From Enterobacter sp. BIGb0383 (GTDB lineage: Bacteria; Pseudomonadota; Gammaproteobacteria; Enterobacterales; Enterobacteriaceae), in assembly GCF_003751845.1 (NCBI RefSeq), contig NZ_RJKQ01000007.1, positions 1-64,000 of the forward strand: a stretch of 64,000 nt of DNA, read 5' to 3'. The notes below the pieces were generated by a model. That model saw only the letters and a program-made list of their open reading frames with translations, was not told where the DNA came from and did not search any database. The position numbers were made by a program, and so were the translations under genes. Position 1 is the stretch's first letter. Every line of letters starts with the position of its first letter. Of the stretch, positions 1 to 8,802 are shown piece after piece.

Positions 1-50
1 CGATGGTAGTGTGGGGTCTCCCCATGCGAGAGTAGGGAACTGCCAGGCAT
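1..50 (+). rRNA. rrf: 5S rRNA, 3' end (partial)
   Basis: The first 50 bases match the 3' portion of enterobacterial 5S rRNA, ending in the conserved TGCCAGGCAT that pairs with the 5' end of the molecule. The 5' part lies outside the window. In E. coli the 5S gene next to mobB is that of rrnA, so this is probably the equivalent operon. A terminator follows directly. Confidence 0.95.
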
Positions 51-61
51 CAAATAAAGCA

Positions 62-89
62 GAAGGCCATCCGAAAGGATGGCCTTTTT
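62..89 (+). terminator. rRNA operon terminator
   Basis: A perfect stem (AAGGCCATCC / GGATGGCCTT) with a GAAA tetraloop is followed by a T-run. It is a Rho-independent terminator of the type that closes rRNA operons. The convergent mobB ends 27 bases further on. Confidence 0.93.
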
Positions 90-115
90 GCGTTTCTGCT
101 TGCGAGAAAAGTGCA

Positions 116-646
116 TCAGAATGCACGTTTCTCCATCATCCATACCTGAATAAACCCCACAATGCCTTCCGGATCGTTCAAATTTAATACCGGAACATCT
201 ACTTCAAGCGGCACGTCACTGGCAATCGCGATCGTATATTCATCTACGACAAGTTCATCCCTGCTATGCCCGCAGCCTTCACGGAACAGCAGGATCTTTG
301 CGACCGGCTCGTGCTTGAAGCCTTCAACCAGGACCAGATCCAGCGTTGAAGCATCCATCCGGCTGACCAGATACGCTAAATCGATCTCAGGTTCGTCCGG
401 CGTTTCGGTCATCAGCGCCCAGCGCTGCGCGCTGGCAACAATCGTCTGGGCTGCACCGGCTTTACGCAGCTCGTAGCTGTCTTTTCCTGGCTTATCGACA
501 TCCATATTGTGATGCGTATGTTTGATTAAGCCTGGCCGGATACCTTTCTCGCAAAGAAGCGGAATAAGCTTTTTAAGCAGCGTCGTCTTTCCTGTACCGC
601 TCCACGCGGCAATAGCCAGAACCGGAATCATCGCGTCTCCTGCCAC
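116..646 (-). CDS. mobB: molybdopterin-guanine dinucleotide biosynthesis adaptor MobB
   Basis: Small GTP-binding protein that assists MobA in making the bis-MGD form of the molybdenum cofactor in the cytoplasm. The 176-residue product shows a P-loop near the N terminus ([13 protein letters not shown]) and the family motifs IKHTHH and LVEGFKHE, and is about the length of E. coli MobB. The start overlaps the mobA 3' end by 19 bases, so the two are probably translationally coupled; a second in-frame ATG five codons downstream is possible. The pair supplies cofactor for enzymes such as the formate dehydrogenase encoded at 28-34 kb. Confidence 0.95.
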   Translation of the reverse strand: MAGDAMIPVLAIAAWSGTGKTTLLKKLIPLLCEKGIRPGLIKHTHHNMDVDKPGKDSYELRKAGAAQTIVASAQRWALMTETPDEPEIDLAYLVSRMDASTLDLVLVEGFKHEPVAKILLFREGCGHSRDELVVDEYTIAIASDVPLEVDVPVLNLNDPEGIVGFIQVWMMEKRAF

Positions 647-1215
647 CGGTCGAGATCGTCCGGGGTATTTACGTTGCTAAAAGCTGATTTTATATCGCTG
701 CAGTCCACCGCATGGCCACCTGTCTGGCGCATAAACACCATTACCCTACGCTCGCCGCTGGCGAGATAAGCCTGCATCGCGGGCAAAACCCGGCGATGAA
801 CCAACGCAATCGTCGGATGATCGCGCTCACCGTCCTGTACCCAGACCACCGGAGCCCGATCTCGCTGCTGCTGCAAACGCGCCAGCAGCGTATCCGGTAT
901 ATGCGGCGTATCACATGGGGAAAACAGGAACCACGGCGAGTCGATCTGCTGCATTGCCGACAGCATCCCCGCCAGCGGACCGGGATAATCCGTCAGCGTA
1001 TCGCGGACCACCGTCAAACCGCTGGCCTTATAGATATCGAGGTTCCGGTTCGCGCTGATCGCCATCTGCGCCACCTGCGGCGCCAGGATATCGGCCACGT
1101 GCTGCCATAGCGGCTTACCGTTGAGGACTAACAAACCCTTATCGTTGCCGCCCATGCGCGTGGCTTTTCCTCCGGCCAGCACAACGCCCGTTACCTTGTC
1201 CGCATCATTCACCAA
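628..1215 (-). CDS. mobA: molybdenum cofactor guanylyltransferase MobA
   Basis: Transfers GMP from GTP to molybdopterin to form the guanine dinucleotide cofactor needed by DMSO-reductase-family enzymes. The 195-residue protein begins with the nucleotidyltransferase signature [18 protein letters not shown] and keeps the [10 protein letters not shown] metal/nucleotide motif near residue 100. First gene of mobAB, transcribed towards the rRNA terminator. It is divergent from yihD, and the 66-base gap between them must hold both promoters. Confidence 0.95.
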   Translation of the reverse strand: MVNDADKVTGVVLAGGKATRMGGNDKGLLVLNGKPLWQHVADILAPQVAQMAISANRNLDIYKASGLTVVRDTLTDYPGPLAGMLSAMQQIDSPWFLFSPCDTPHIPDTLLARLQQQRDRAPVVWVQDGERDHPTIALVHRRVLPAMQAYLASGERRVMVFMRQTGGHAVDCSDIKSAFSNVNTPDDLDRWQETR

Positions 1216-1281
1216 TATCGCCTCTTTTCTTGTGGGATTGTCCCTGTTAACGTGTCTTTCTTACGCGTAAGGAGCATCACC

Positions 1282-1551
1282 ATGAAATGTAAACGTCTGA
1301 ACGAAGTTATTGAACTCCTCCAGCCAGCCTGGCAGAAAGAACCCGAGCTGAATCTGGTGCAATTTTTGCAAAAACTGGCGCAGGAGTCAGGTTATGACGG
1401 CGAACTTGCCGATCTTTCTGACGATATTCTGATCTACCACCTTAAAATGCGTGATTCAACGAAAGACGCGGTGATCCCCGGTATTCAGAAAGACTATGAA
1501 GAAGATTTTAAAACCGCCCTGCTGCGCGCCCGCGGCGTAATTAAAGAGTAA
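1282..1551 (+). CDS. yihD: conserved protein YihD
   Basis: An 89-residue soluble acidic protein of the YihD (DUF1040) family, function not established. I chose the ATG at 1282 because AAGGAG lies 7 bases upstream (1269-1274) and the length then equals E. coli YihD. A ten-codon upstream extension is open but has no ribosome site. It lies between the divergent mobA and the srkA-dsbA operon, as in E. coli. Confidence 0.92.
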   Translation: MKCKRLNEVIELLQPAWQKEPELNLVQFLQKLAQESGYDGELADLSDDILIYHLKMRDSTKDAVIPGIQKDYEEDFKTALLRARGVIKE

Positions 1552-1627
1552 AACCTTGTAAGCGGCGCAACCGCTGGCGCTGCAAAATGATATTCTTTGT
1601 CATTCGTAAAGATTTCCGGATGATGGG

Positions 1628-2614
1628 ATGAACGACAACGCCTTTACTTTCCAGACATTACACCCGGATACCATCATGGATGCGCTGTTCGCGCAGGGAA
1701 TTCGGGTGGATTCCGGACTCACGCCGTTAAACAGCTATGAGAACCGCGTTTATCAGTTCCAGGATGAAGATCGTCGCCGTTTTGTGGTGAAGTTCTATCG
1801 TCCTCAACGCTGGACGGCGGAACAGATTCAGGAAGAGCACCAGTTTGCGCTGGAGCTGCTGGCTGATGAGGTCCCCGTAGCCGCACCCCTCGCCTTCGGG
1901 CAGCAAACCCTGTTAACCCATCAGGGTTTTTATTACGCCATTTTCCCGAGCCTCGGTGGCCGTCAGTTTGAGTCTGACAATATCGATCAGATGGAGTGGG
2001 TGGGTCGCTACCTGGGACGTATCCACCAGACCGGCAGTAAAAAACGCTTTATTGCCCGTCCTGAAATGGGAGTGAAAGAGTATCTGATTGAGCCCCGACA
2101 GGTCTTTGAAAGCTCAACGCTGATCCCCGCCGGGCTTAAAGCCGCTTTTCTGAAGGCGACAGATACGTTAATTGAGGCGGTAATGGGCCAGTGGCACGGC
2201 CGTTTCAATACGCTCCGTCTGCACGGCGACTGCCATGCCGGTAATATTCTGTGGCGCGATGGTCCGCTGTTTGTCGATCTCGATGATGCCAGAAGCGGTC
2301 CGGCGATCCAGGATCTGTGGATGCTGCTCAATGGCGATAACGCCGAGCGGCGTATGCAGCTTGAGACAATTATTGAAGCCTATGAAGAGTTTAGCGAGTT
2401 CAACACGGACGAAATCGGACTTATCGAGCCGCTGAGAGCGATGCGAATGGTTTACTATCTTGCATGGCTACTGCGGCGCTGGGATGATCCCGCGTTCCCC
2501 AAAAACTTCCCGTGGCTTACCGGGGAAGATTACTGGCTGAGACAGACCACCACATTTTTAGAGCAGGCGAAGGTTCTTCAGGAACCGCCCCTGCAATTAA
2601 CGCCCATGTATTAA
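1628..2614 (+). CDS. srkA: stress response kinase SrkA (YihE/RdoA)
   Basis: Ser/Thr protein kinase with an aminoglycoside-phosphotransferase/choline-kinase fold; in E. coli it counteracts stress-induced cell death and belongs to the Cpx regulon. The 328-residue product has the catalytic loop LRLHGDCHAGNILW near residue 200 and the metal-binding FVDLDDA about 18 residues later, and is the same length as the E. coli protein. dsbA starts 27 bases downstream, so the two are very likely co-transcribed, as in E. coli. Confidence 0.95.
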   Translation: MNDNAFTFQTLHPDTIMDALFAQGIRVDSGLTPLNSYENRVYQFQDEDRRRFVVKFYRPQRWTAEQIQEEHQFALELLADEVPVAAPLAFGQQTLLTHQGFYYAIFPSLGGRQFESDNIDQMEWVGRYLGRIHQTGSKKRFIARPEMGVKEYLIEPRQVFESSTLIPAGLKAAFLKATDTLIEAVMGQWHGRFNTLRLHGDCHAGNILWRDGPLFVDLDDARSGPAIQDLWMLLNGDNAERRMQLETIIEAYEEFSEFNTDEIGLIEPLRAMRMVYYLAWLLRRWDDPAFPKNFPWLTGEDYWLRQTTTFLEQAKVLQEPPLQLTPMY

Positions 2615-2641
2615 TCTGACATTTCCAGGAGAGAGTGAACC

Positions 2642-3265
2642 ATGAAAAAGATTTGGCTGGCGCTGGCCGGTATGATTCTGGCATTTAGCGCATCGGCAGC
2701 GCAGTTTACCGACGGCAAACAGTTTGTAACCCTCCCGCAGCCGGTAGCCGGTGAGCCGCAGGTTCTGGAGTTCTTCTCCTTCTACTGCCCGCACTGCTAT
2801 CAGTTCGAGCAGGTTCTGCATGTTTCTGATGCGGTGAAGAAAAAGCTGCCGGAAGGCACCAAAATGACCAAATACCACGTTGAGTTCCTGGGACCTTTGG
2901 GTAAAGAAATCACCCAGGCCTGGGCTGTGGCAATGGCGCTGGGCGTTGAAGATAAAATCACCTCGCCGATGTTTGAAGCCGTCCAGAAAACTCAGACCGT
3001 GCAGAACGCCGCTGATATCCGCAAAGTCTTTGTTGATGCGGGTGTGAAGGGTGAAGAGTATGACGCGGCCTGGAACAGCTTTGTGGTGAAATCCCTGGTT
3101 GCTCAGCAGGAAAAAGCGGCTGCCGATCTGCAGCTGAAAGGCGTTCCGGCAATGTTTGTTAACGGCAAGTACCAGCTGAACATGCAGGGCATGGATACCA
3201 GCAGCATGGATATTTTCCTGCAGGAATATGCAAATACCGTGAAATACCTGGTTGAGAAGAAATAA
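2642..3265 (+). CDS. dsbA: periplasmic thiol:disulfide oxidoreductase DsbA
   Basis: Introduces disulfide bonds into secreted proteins; DsbB reoxidises it. The 207-residue precursor has a signal peptide ending near residues 19-20 (ASAAQ), the thioredoxin-fold active site Cys49-Pro-His-Cys52, and the cis-proline loop GVPAMFV. An AGGAGAG ribosome site precedes the ATG. It is second in the srkA-dsbA operon and is followed by a terminator. Its likely clients here include the cell-envelope and secreted proteins of the accessory clusters. Confidence 0.97.
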   Translation: MKKIWLALAGMILAFSASAAQFTDGKQFVTLPQPVAGEPQVLEFFSFYCPHCYQFEQVLHVSDAVKKKLPEGTKMTKYHVEFLGPLGKEITQAWAVAMALGVEDKITSPMFEAVQKTQTVQNAADIRKVFVDAGVKGEEYDAAWNSFVVKSLVAQQEKAAADLQLKGVPAMFVNGKYQLNMQGMDTSSMDIFLQEYANTVKYLVEKK

Positions 3266-3300
3266 ATGACAGCCGGTCAATGACCGGTGTTGTTGTATGA

Positions 3301-3328
3301 AAGCCTGGCTCCCGCCGGGCTTTTTTTT
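3301..3328 (+). terminator. dsbA terminator
   Basis: AGCCTGG pairs with CCGGGCT (one G-T wobble) around a short loop, followed by eight T residues. It lies 36 bases after the dsbA stop. A smaller CCGGT/ACCGG hairpin lies just upstream. Confidence 0.88.
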
Positions 3329-3718
3329 CATCCGTTCAACGAGTTAGCCGTGAATAACCGGTAATATCGCGGCGCAGGGCGCTGATATATCGTAAATAAC
3401 GGCAAATGACGAATCTTCCCGGAATGGAAAAAATCCGGGACTTATATCCACATGGAGTAAATAGTCATCAATATATCACATAAGGACTGACTATATTTGT
3501 AATGCATTGAAAATAAAAGAGTATTTGTTTATTTCCTTTCTGTCAATAGAACTATTTAGCTTTGCTTATAAAAATATGCACAAAGTTATCCACAACTCCG
3601 ATCCTCGAGCGATCCCGACGATCTGCAAATCTTTTGCGCCAAATGGGGTGAAAAACTCATGTTTTTATCCTGTCTGTGGCATCCTTTACCCATAAATTGA
3701 TAAACAGGCACGGACATT
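3329..3718. other. AT-rich dsbA-polA intergenic region
   Basis: About 390 bases without a convincing gene. E. coli carries yihF and yihG here; no trace of either is visible. The stretch is AT-rich, contains a perfect DnaA box, and must carry the polA promoter. A 62-codon open frame (3507-3695) has no good ribosome site and no recognisable product, so I do not call it. Confidence 0.7.
3586..3594 (+). promoter_or_regulatory. consensus DnaA box upstream of polA
   Basis: TTATCCACA is a perfect match to the high-affinity DnaA box, about 125 bases before the polA start. DnaA has been reported to stimulate polA expression in E. coli, so a regulatory role is plausible. That it acts here is inference. 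Confidence 0.6.
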
Positions 3719-6508
3719 ATGGTTCAGATCCCCGAAAACCCCCTTATCCTTGTTGATGGCTCGTCATACCTTTACCGGGCCTATCACGCGTTTCCGCCCC
3801 TGACCAACAGCGCGGGTGAACCCACCGGAGCGATGTATGGCGTGCTCAATATGCTGCGCAGCCTGCTCCTGCAGTATCAGCCAAGCCATGCGGTGGTTGT
3901 GTTCGACGCTAAGGGTAAGACCTTCCGTGATGAACTGTTTGAGGATTACAAATCCCACCGTCCGCCGATGCCGGACGATCTGCGGGCGCAGATTGAACCG
4001 CTGCACGACATGGTCAGGGCGATGGGTCTGCCGCTGATGGCCGTATCCGGCGTCGAGGCTGACGATGTGATCGGCACCCTGGCGCGTGAAGCCGAAGGTT
4101 TTGGTCGTCCGGTGCTGATCAGTACCGGAGATAAAGATATGGCCCAGCTGGTCACGCCGGGCATCACCCTGATCAATACCATGACGAATACCATCCTTGG
4201 GCCTGAAGAGGTGGTGACGAAATACGGCGTGCCGCCGGAGTTGATTATCGATTTCCTGGCGCTGATGGGCGACTCCTCGGATAACATTCCGGGTGTTCCG
4301 GGCGTGGGGGAGAAAACGGCCCAGGCGCTGCTGCAGGGGCTGGGTGGTCTGGACACGCTGTATGGCGAGCCGGATAAAATTGCTGCGCTGAGCTTCCGTG
4401 GGGCGAAAACCATGGCGGCGAAACTCGAACAGAATAAAGAGCTGGCGTATCTCTCCTATAAACTGGCGACCATTAAAACGGACGTTGAGCTGGAGCTGAG
4501 CTGTGAGCAGCTTGAAGTTCGTCAGCCGCTGGCCGACGATCTGCTGGCGCTGTTTAAAAAATACGAATTCAAACGCTGGGTTACCGATGTCGAAGCCGGT
4601 AAGTGGCTGCAGGCGAAAGGCAGCAAACCGGCGGCTAAGCCGCAGGAAACGATTGTGGTTGCTGCTGAGGATGATGTGCCTGCCGCGACGCTGTCCGCAG
4701 AAAACTACGTCACTATTCTCGATGAACCGACGCTTGTCGACTGGATTGAGAAACTGAAAAATGCGCCGATCTTTGCGTTTGATACCGAAACCGACAGTCT
4801 GGAAAATGTCTCCGCAAGGCTTGTAGGGCTCTCCTTTGCCGTTGAACCTGGCCTGGCTGCTTACGTGCCGGTGGCGCATGACTACCTCGATGCGCCGGAT
4901 CAGATCGCCCTTGAGCGGGCGCTTGAGCTGTTGAAACCTCTGCTTGAGGATGACAAACAGCTGAAGGTGGGGCAAAACCTGAAGTATGACCGCGGTATTC
5001 TGGCCAATTACGATATTGAGCTGCGCGGCATAGCGTTCGATACCATGCTGGAGTCCTTTGCTCTGGAGAGCGAGCTTAATAAGAAATTCGATATGGACAG
5101 CCTTGCAATGCGCTGGCTGAACCATAAAACCATCACTTTCGAAGAGATTGCGGGTAAAGGTAAAAATCAGCTGACCTTTAACCAGATTGCGCTGGAACAG
5201 GCCGGGCCGTACGCGGCGGAAGACGCCGACGTAACGCTACAGCTGCATCTGAAGATGTGGCCGGAGCTGCAAAAAAATGCCGGTCCGCTAAATATATTTA
5301 GCAATATTGAAATGCCACTGGTGCCAGTGCTCTCCCGTACTGAGCGTAACGGTGTGAAGATTGACCCGGATGTGCTGCACCGTCACTCTGCCGAGCTTGC
5401 CACACGGCTGATCGAGCTTGAGCAAAAAGCGCATGAGATTGCCGGTGAGCCGTTCAACCTCTCTTCACCGAAGCAGCTACAGACGATCCTGTTTGAAAAG
5501 CAGGGCATTAAGCCGCTGAAGAAAACCTCTGGTGGTGCACCTTCCACGTCTGAAGAGGTGTTGAAAGAGCTGGCGTTGGATTATCCTCTGCCGAAAGTGA
5601 TCCTTGAGTACCGTGGGCTGGCGAAGCTGAAATCGACCTATACCGACAAATTACCTTTGATGATCAACCCGAAAACCGGGCGGGTGCATACTTCCTATCA
5701 CCAGGCGGGTGCCGCGACAGGGCGCTTTTCTTCAACTGATCCTAATTTGCAAAATATCCCTGTACGTAGCGAAGAAGGTCGTCGCATTCGTCAGGCGTTT
5801 ATCGCACCTGATGATTATGTGATTGTCTCTGCTGATTACTCGCAAATTGAACTGCGTATTATGGCGCATCTGTCGCGAGATAAAGGGCTGCTTACCGCTT
5901 TTGCTGAAGGGCAAGATATTCACCGGGCAACGGCCGCGGAAGTTTTCGGTTTGCCGCTGGAGAGCGTCACTAATGAGCAGCGCCGTAGTGCAAAAGCTAT
6001 TAACTTTGGTTTGATCTACGGTATGAGTGCCTTTGGTCTTGCAAAAAGACTCGGCATTTCACGCAAAGAGTCGCAGAAATATATGGATCTCTACTTCGAA
6101 CGCTATCCTGGCGTGCGCGAATATATGGAACGCACGCGCGAGCAGGCGAAAGAGCTCGGCTATGTGGAAACGCTGGAAGGCCGCCGCCTCTATCTGCCGG
6201 ATATCACGTCCAGCAACGGTGCGCGCCGCGCCGGTGCCGAGCGTGCGGCGATTAACGCCCCGATGCAGGGAACGGCGGCGGATATTATTAAGCGCGCCAT
6301 GATCGCCGTGGATGCCTGGCTCCTGAAGGATAAACCGCGGGTGAAGATGATCATGCAGGTGCACGATGAACTGGTGTTCGAAGTGCACAAGGACGACGTC
6401 GAGGCTGTCACGAAGCAGATCCATCAATTGATGGAAAATTGTACTCAGCTGGACGTGCCGTTGCTGGTGGAAGTGGGCAGTGGCGAAAACTGGGATCTCG
6501 CGCACTAA
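3719..6508 (+). CDS. polA: DNA polymerase I
   Basis: Removes RNA primers and fills gaps in lagging-strand synthesis and excision repair. The 929-residue protein has the full three-domain layout. The N-terminal 5'-3' exonuclease (to about residue 320) contains [10 protein letters not shown] and the [10 protein letters not shown] helix-hairpin. The 3'-5' proofreading domain carries FDTETDSL. The polymerase domain (from about 520) has motif [12 protein letters not shown], motif [15 protein letters not shown] and motif [11 protein letters not shown]. All key acidic residues are present. The start ATG gives a length one residue longer than E. coli. Spot 42 RNA follows 147 bases downstream. Confidence 0.98.
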   Translation: MVQIPENPLILVDGSSYLYRAYHAFPPLTNSAGEPTGAMYGVLNMLRSLLLQYQPSHAVVVFDAKGKTFRDELFEDYKSHRPPMPDDLRAQIEPLHDMVRAMGLPLMAVSGVEADDVIGTLAREAEGFGRPVLISTGDKDMAQLVTPGITLINTMTNTILGPEEVVTKYGVPPELIIDFLALMGDSSDNIPGVPGVGEKTAQALLQGLGGLDTLYGEPDKIAALSFRGAKTMAAKLEQNKELAYLSYKLATIKTDVELELSCEQLEVRQPLADDLLALFKKYEFKRWVTDVEAGKWLQAKGSKPAAKPQETIVVAAEDDVPAATLSAENYVTILDEPTLVDWIEKLKNAPIFAFDTETDSLENVSARLVGLSFAVEPGLAAYVPVAHDYLDAPDQIALERALELLKPLLEDDKQLKVGQNLKYDRGILANYDIELRGIAFDTMLESFALESELNKKFDMDSLAMRWLNHKTITFEEIAGKGKNQLTFNQIALEQAGPYAAEDADVTLQLHLKMWPELQKNAGPLNIFSNIEMPLVPVLSRTERNGVKIDPDVLHRHSAELATRLIELEQKAHEIAGEPFNLSSPKQLQTILFEKQGIKPLKKTSGGAPSTSEEVLKELALDYPLPKVILEYRGLAKLKSTYTDKLPLMINPKTGRVHTSYHQAGAATGRFSSTDPNLQNIPVRSEEGRRIRQAFIAPDDYVIVSADYSQIELRIMAHLSRDKGLLTAFAEGQDIHRATAAEVFGLPLESVTNEQRRSAKAINFGLIYGMSAFGLAKRLGISRKESQKYMDLYFERYPGVREYMERTREQAKELGYVETLEGRRLYLPDITSSNGARRAGAERAAINAPMQGTAADIIKRAMIAVDAWLLKDKPRVKMIMQVHDELVFEVHKDDVEAVTKQIHQLMENCTQLDVPLLVEVGSGENWDLAH

Positions 6509-6655
6509 GTGTCCAATGCATAAGGCTCTTTTTCGTAAGTAAGCAACGCAAAAGCGGAATTTTTGTGATGATCGTTAAAAATTTTTCTGTAAATTATGAA
6601 AAGAAATTACAAAAAGTGCTTTGTTACTGACCAGAAAAAGAGTAGAGTTATTCGC

Positions 6656-6764
6656 GTAGGGTACAGAGGTAAGATGTTCTATCTTTCAGACCTTTTACTT
6701 CACGTAATCGGATTTGGCTGAATATTTTAGCCGCCCCAGTCATTTATGGCTGGGGCGTTTTTTA
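6656..6764 (+). ncRNA. spf: Spot 42 sRNA
   Basis: A 109-base Hfq-dependent regulatory RNA, same length as in E. coli and nearly identical. It begins GTAGGGTACAGAGGTAAG and ends in a GCCCCAGTCA/TGGCTGGGGC hairpin with a T-run. The known role is repression of secondary carbon-source genes; its transcription is repressed by cAMP-CRP when glucose is absent. In this window the rha and raf loci are the sort of genes it could influence, but I saw no specific pairing. A -10-like TAGAGT lies just upstream. Confidence 0.97.
6674..6721 (+). CDS. spfP: SpfP micropeptide inside Spot 42
   Basis: A 15-codon frame inside Spot 42 encodes MFYLSDLLLHVIGFG, preceded by GAGGTAAG as a ribosome site. Spot 42 in E. 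coli has been reported to be a dual-function RNA encoding a 15-residue peptide that acts on CRP-dependent gene control. The reading frame here is intact with that length. Translation in this organism is inferred from conservation only. Confidence 0.7.
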   Translation: MFYLSDLLLHVIGFG

Positions 6765-6808
6765 TTGCGCGAAACAAAAAAAACGCGCGAATCATATCGC
6801 GCGCTGTT

Positions 6809-7441
6809 TTATTCCTCTTCGGCCTCAGCCTCGACCGGCGGTAGGTCGTTAAACCAGCTGTCCAGCTTCTGTCGCAGCTTATCCACGCCCAGTTTTTTCA
6901 GCGATGAGAAAGCTTCTACCTGAACGTCACCGTTAAATTCCAGTACCGCTTCGCGGACCATATTCAGCTGTGCTTTGCGCGCACCGCTGGCCAGTTTGTC
7001 AGCCTTGGTCAGCAGCACCAGTACCTGAATATTGCTCTCAACCGCCCACAGGATCATCTGCTTATCGAGATCTTTCAGCGGATGGCGGATATCCATCAGC
7101 ACCACCAGACCCTGAAGACACTGGCGTTTTTCCAGATATTCAGCCAGCGCTTTCTGCCATTTGCGCTTAATCTCTTCCGGAACTTCGGCATAGCCGTAGC
7201 CGGGTAAATCCACCAGAGTCTTCCCGTCAGCTACCTGGAACAGGTTGATCAGCTGCGTGCGGCCCGGCGTTTTAGAGGTGCGTGCGAGACCTTTCTGGTT
7301 GGTCAGCGTATTCAGGGCGCTGGATTTCCCCGCGTTGGAGCGGCCGGCAAACGCCACTTCAATGCCGGTATCAGCCGGTAAATGGCGAATATCCGGGGCA
7401 CTGGTGACAAAATGCGTCAGTTGGTAGTTCCAGTTAGTCAA
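6809..7441 (-). CDS. engB: ribosome biogenesis GTPase EngB (YihA/YsxC)
   Basis: Essential GTPase needed for large-subunit assembly and division. G motifs are clear: P-loop [10 protein letters not shown]3 DLPGYG, G4 TKAD. I start it at the TTG at 7441: GGAG lies 9 bases upstream and the 210-residue product then matches E. coli, which also uses TTG. The open frame extends 61 codons further upstream but that part has no family similarity. Convergent with spf; the gene ends 44 bases beyond the Spot 42 3' end. Confidence 0.95.
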   Translation of the reverse strand: MTNWNYQLTHFVTSAPDIRHLPADTGIEVAFAGRSNAGKSSALNTLTNQKGLARTSKTPGRTQLINLFQVADGKTLVDLPGYGYAEVPEEIKRKWQKALAEYLEKRQCLQGLVVLMDIRHPLKDLDKQMILWAVESNIQVLVLLTKADKLASGARKAQLNMVREAVLEFNGDVQVEAFSSLKKLGVDKLRQKLDSWFNDLPPVEAEAEEE

Positions 7442-7680
7442 AACGGTCGTCTCCGTTAAATCATGCAATTGGCGGCGATTATACCTGAACAGCAGAAAAA
7501 GACTGTTTTTTCGGCTCTCCTTCTGTGTAAGCAAATCCCCTGGCCTGTGTGAGAGATCGCCCATTAGTGCTATGCGATATCCGGGAAAGAGAGAGGCGGC
7601 GAAAAAACTGAAATTGATATAAATCATTCAGTTAATGGCAAAATGTGTGATTTTGACGATCTTCAGATATTTGCCCTACC

Positions 7681-7708
7681 TTGTTAGCGTAGCGTATCGG
7701 CGTAAAGT
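7681..7708 (+). promoter_or_regulatory. csrC promoter
   Basis: TTGTTA (7681-7686) and TAAAGT (7703-7708) are separated by 16 bases and sit at the right distance before the inferred CsrC 5' end near 7716. In E. coli csrC is activated through the BarA-UvrY system; no UvrY site is claimed here. Confidence 0.5.
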
Positions 7709-7715
7709 GCTCATC

Positions 7716-7962
7716 ACAGGCAGGATGCTGACGATGGAATAACGACTCAGGATGAGTGTCAGGCGCGCCAGGAAGGCGAAGACACGGGATTTGTCAGGAA
7801 GACAAACGTCCGGAGGGCGTTATACAAAGGACAGGGAACAGGAACAGGGAATGTTCAGGCTAAAGGAAGACAGGGGTTGTCATTAGCGTACAGGGAATGT
7901 TGAGCCCGTTAAGGGCAGCGAGTCAGAAAAAAGGCGACAGATTGCTCTGTCGCCTTTTTTCT
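7716..7962 (+). ncRNA. csrC: CsrC sRNA (CsrA antagonist)
   Basis: A non-coding RNA of about 245 bases between engB and yihI, the place csrC occupies in E. coli. It holds about a dozen GGA motifs, several as AGGA or GGGA in predicted loops, which is how it titrates the carbon-storage regulator CsrA. Conserved blocks include ACTCAGGATGAG, GTCAGGAAGACAAACGTCC and the 3' terminator AAGGCGACAG/CTGTCGCCTTTTTT. The middle part is diverged from E. coli. The 5' end is estimated by alignment, uncertain by a few bases. Confidence 0.92.
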
Positions 7963-8095
7963 TTCTCTGCTTTCTGCTAGATTCCGCCGCAAATCCATAC
8001 TCGTCATACTTCAGGTTTCAGAGGCTGAGCCACCTGCAATTCGAATTATTTAGAGTATATACTGAACAACAACGCCTGAAGATGACGACCCGATA

Positions 8096-8614
8096 ATGAA
8101 AACAACGACCCCAGCGCGTGGCAAAAGCTCCGCAAAAGACAAGCGTAAAAGCCGTGAAGAGCTGAACCAGCAGGCTCGCGATCGTAAAAACGATAAAAAA
8201 CACCGCGGTAACACGGCGGGCAGCCGTGCAAATGGCACGGGAGAATCGTCCGGTAGCCGCCAGCAAAAGCCGACCAAAGATCCGCGTACCGGCAGCAAGA
8301 AACCCATTCCGCTGGGCGTAACCGACGTTCCGGTGACCAAAAAAGCACCCAAACCTAAGAGCGAGAAGAAACCTATGCTTTCACCGCAGGAAGAGCTGGA
8401 TATGCTGGAAACGGACGAGCGCCTGGACGCGCTGCTGGAACGACTGGAAGGTGGTGAAACCCTGAGCGCGGAAGAGCAGTCCTGGGTTGACGCCAAACTG
8501 GATCGTATTGATGAACTGATGAAGCAGCTCGGCCTCTCCTGGGATGATGAAGATGACGAGGAAGAGGAAGAAGGTAAAGAAGACATGATGCGCCTGCTGA
8601 AAGGTGGAAACTAA
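8096..8614 (+). CDS. yihI: Der GTPase-activating protein YihI
   Basis: Stimulates GTP hydrolysis by Der (EngA), a 50S assembly GTPase. The 172-residue protein has the family architecture: a basic, disordered Lys/Arg-rich N-terminal half, then [18 protein letters not shown], a helical central part, and an acidic tail ([10 protein letters not shown]) ending [10 protein letters not shown]. Length is close to E. coli (169). A small open frame and hemN follow on the same strand. Confidence 0.94.
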   Translation: MKTTTPARGKSSAKDKRKSREELNQQARDRKNDKKHRGNTAGSRANGTGESSGSRQQKPTKDPRTGSKKPIPLGVTDVPVTKKAPKPKSEKKPMLSPQEELDMLETDERLDALLERLEGGETLSAEEQSWVDAKLDRIDELMKQLGLSWDDEDDEEEEEGKEDMMRLLKGGN

Positions 8615-8617
8615 CGT

Positions 8618-8800
8618 TTGCATCCTGTCGGCCTGGTCGTACTCCTTATAACCCTTCCGGTTATATGTTATCTGGGCTGGTTATTCGTTAAACTACGGCG
8701 GTTGTCGCAGCGTCAGAAGCTGCTGCGCAACCGGCTTCTGACCCGCGGTGCGGTCAGGCCGGTACGCCGCCGTCGTTTGCGACACCATCGGAAGGAGTGA
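8618..8800 (+). CDS. putative small membrane protein upstream of hemN
   Basis: A 60-codon frame fills the gap between yihI and hemN. It would start with TTG at 8618 and stop two bases before the hemN ATG, inside the hemN ribosome site, so it would be coupled to hemN. The product has one hydrophobic segment (about residues 4-24, VGLVVLLITLPVICYLGWLF) followed by a strongly basic tail rich in Arg, a plausible single-pass N-out/C-in membrane peptide. Vibrios carry a longer DUF2489 gene at this spot, so it could be a reduced relative. I do not recognise it with certainty. Confidence 0.4.
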   Translation: MHPVGLVVLLITLPVICYLGWLFVKLRRLSQRQKLLRNRLLTRGAVRPVRRRRLRHHRKE

Positions 8801-8802
8801 GC

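Noticed and set aside
3507-3695. 62-codon open frame upstream of polA
   Set aside because: It lies in AT-rich control DNA, covers the DnaA box, has no convincing ribosome site and gives no recognisable protein.
7442-7627. N-terminal extension of engB to an upstream ATG
   Set aside because: The family starts at MTN(W/L)NYQ; the TTG at 7441 has a ribosome site and gives the expected 210 residues.
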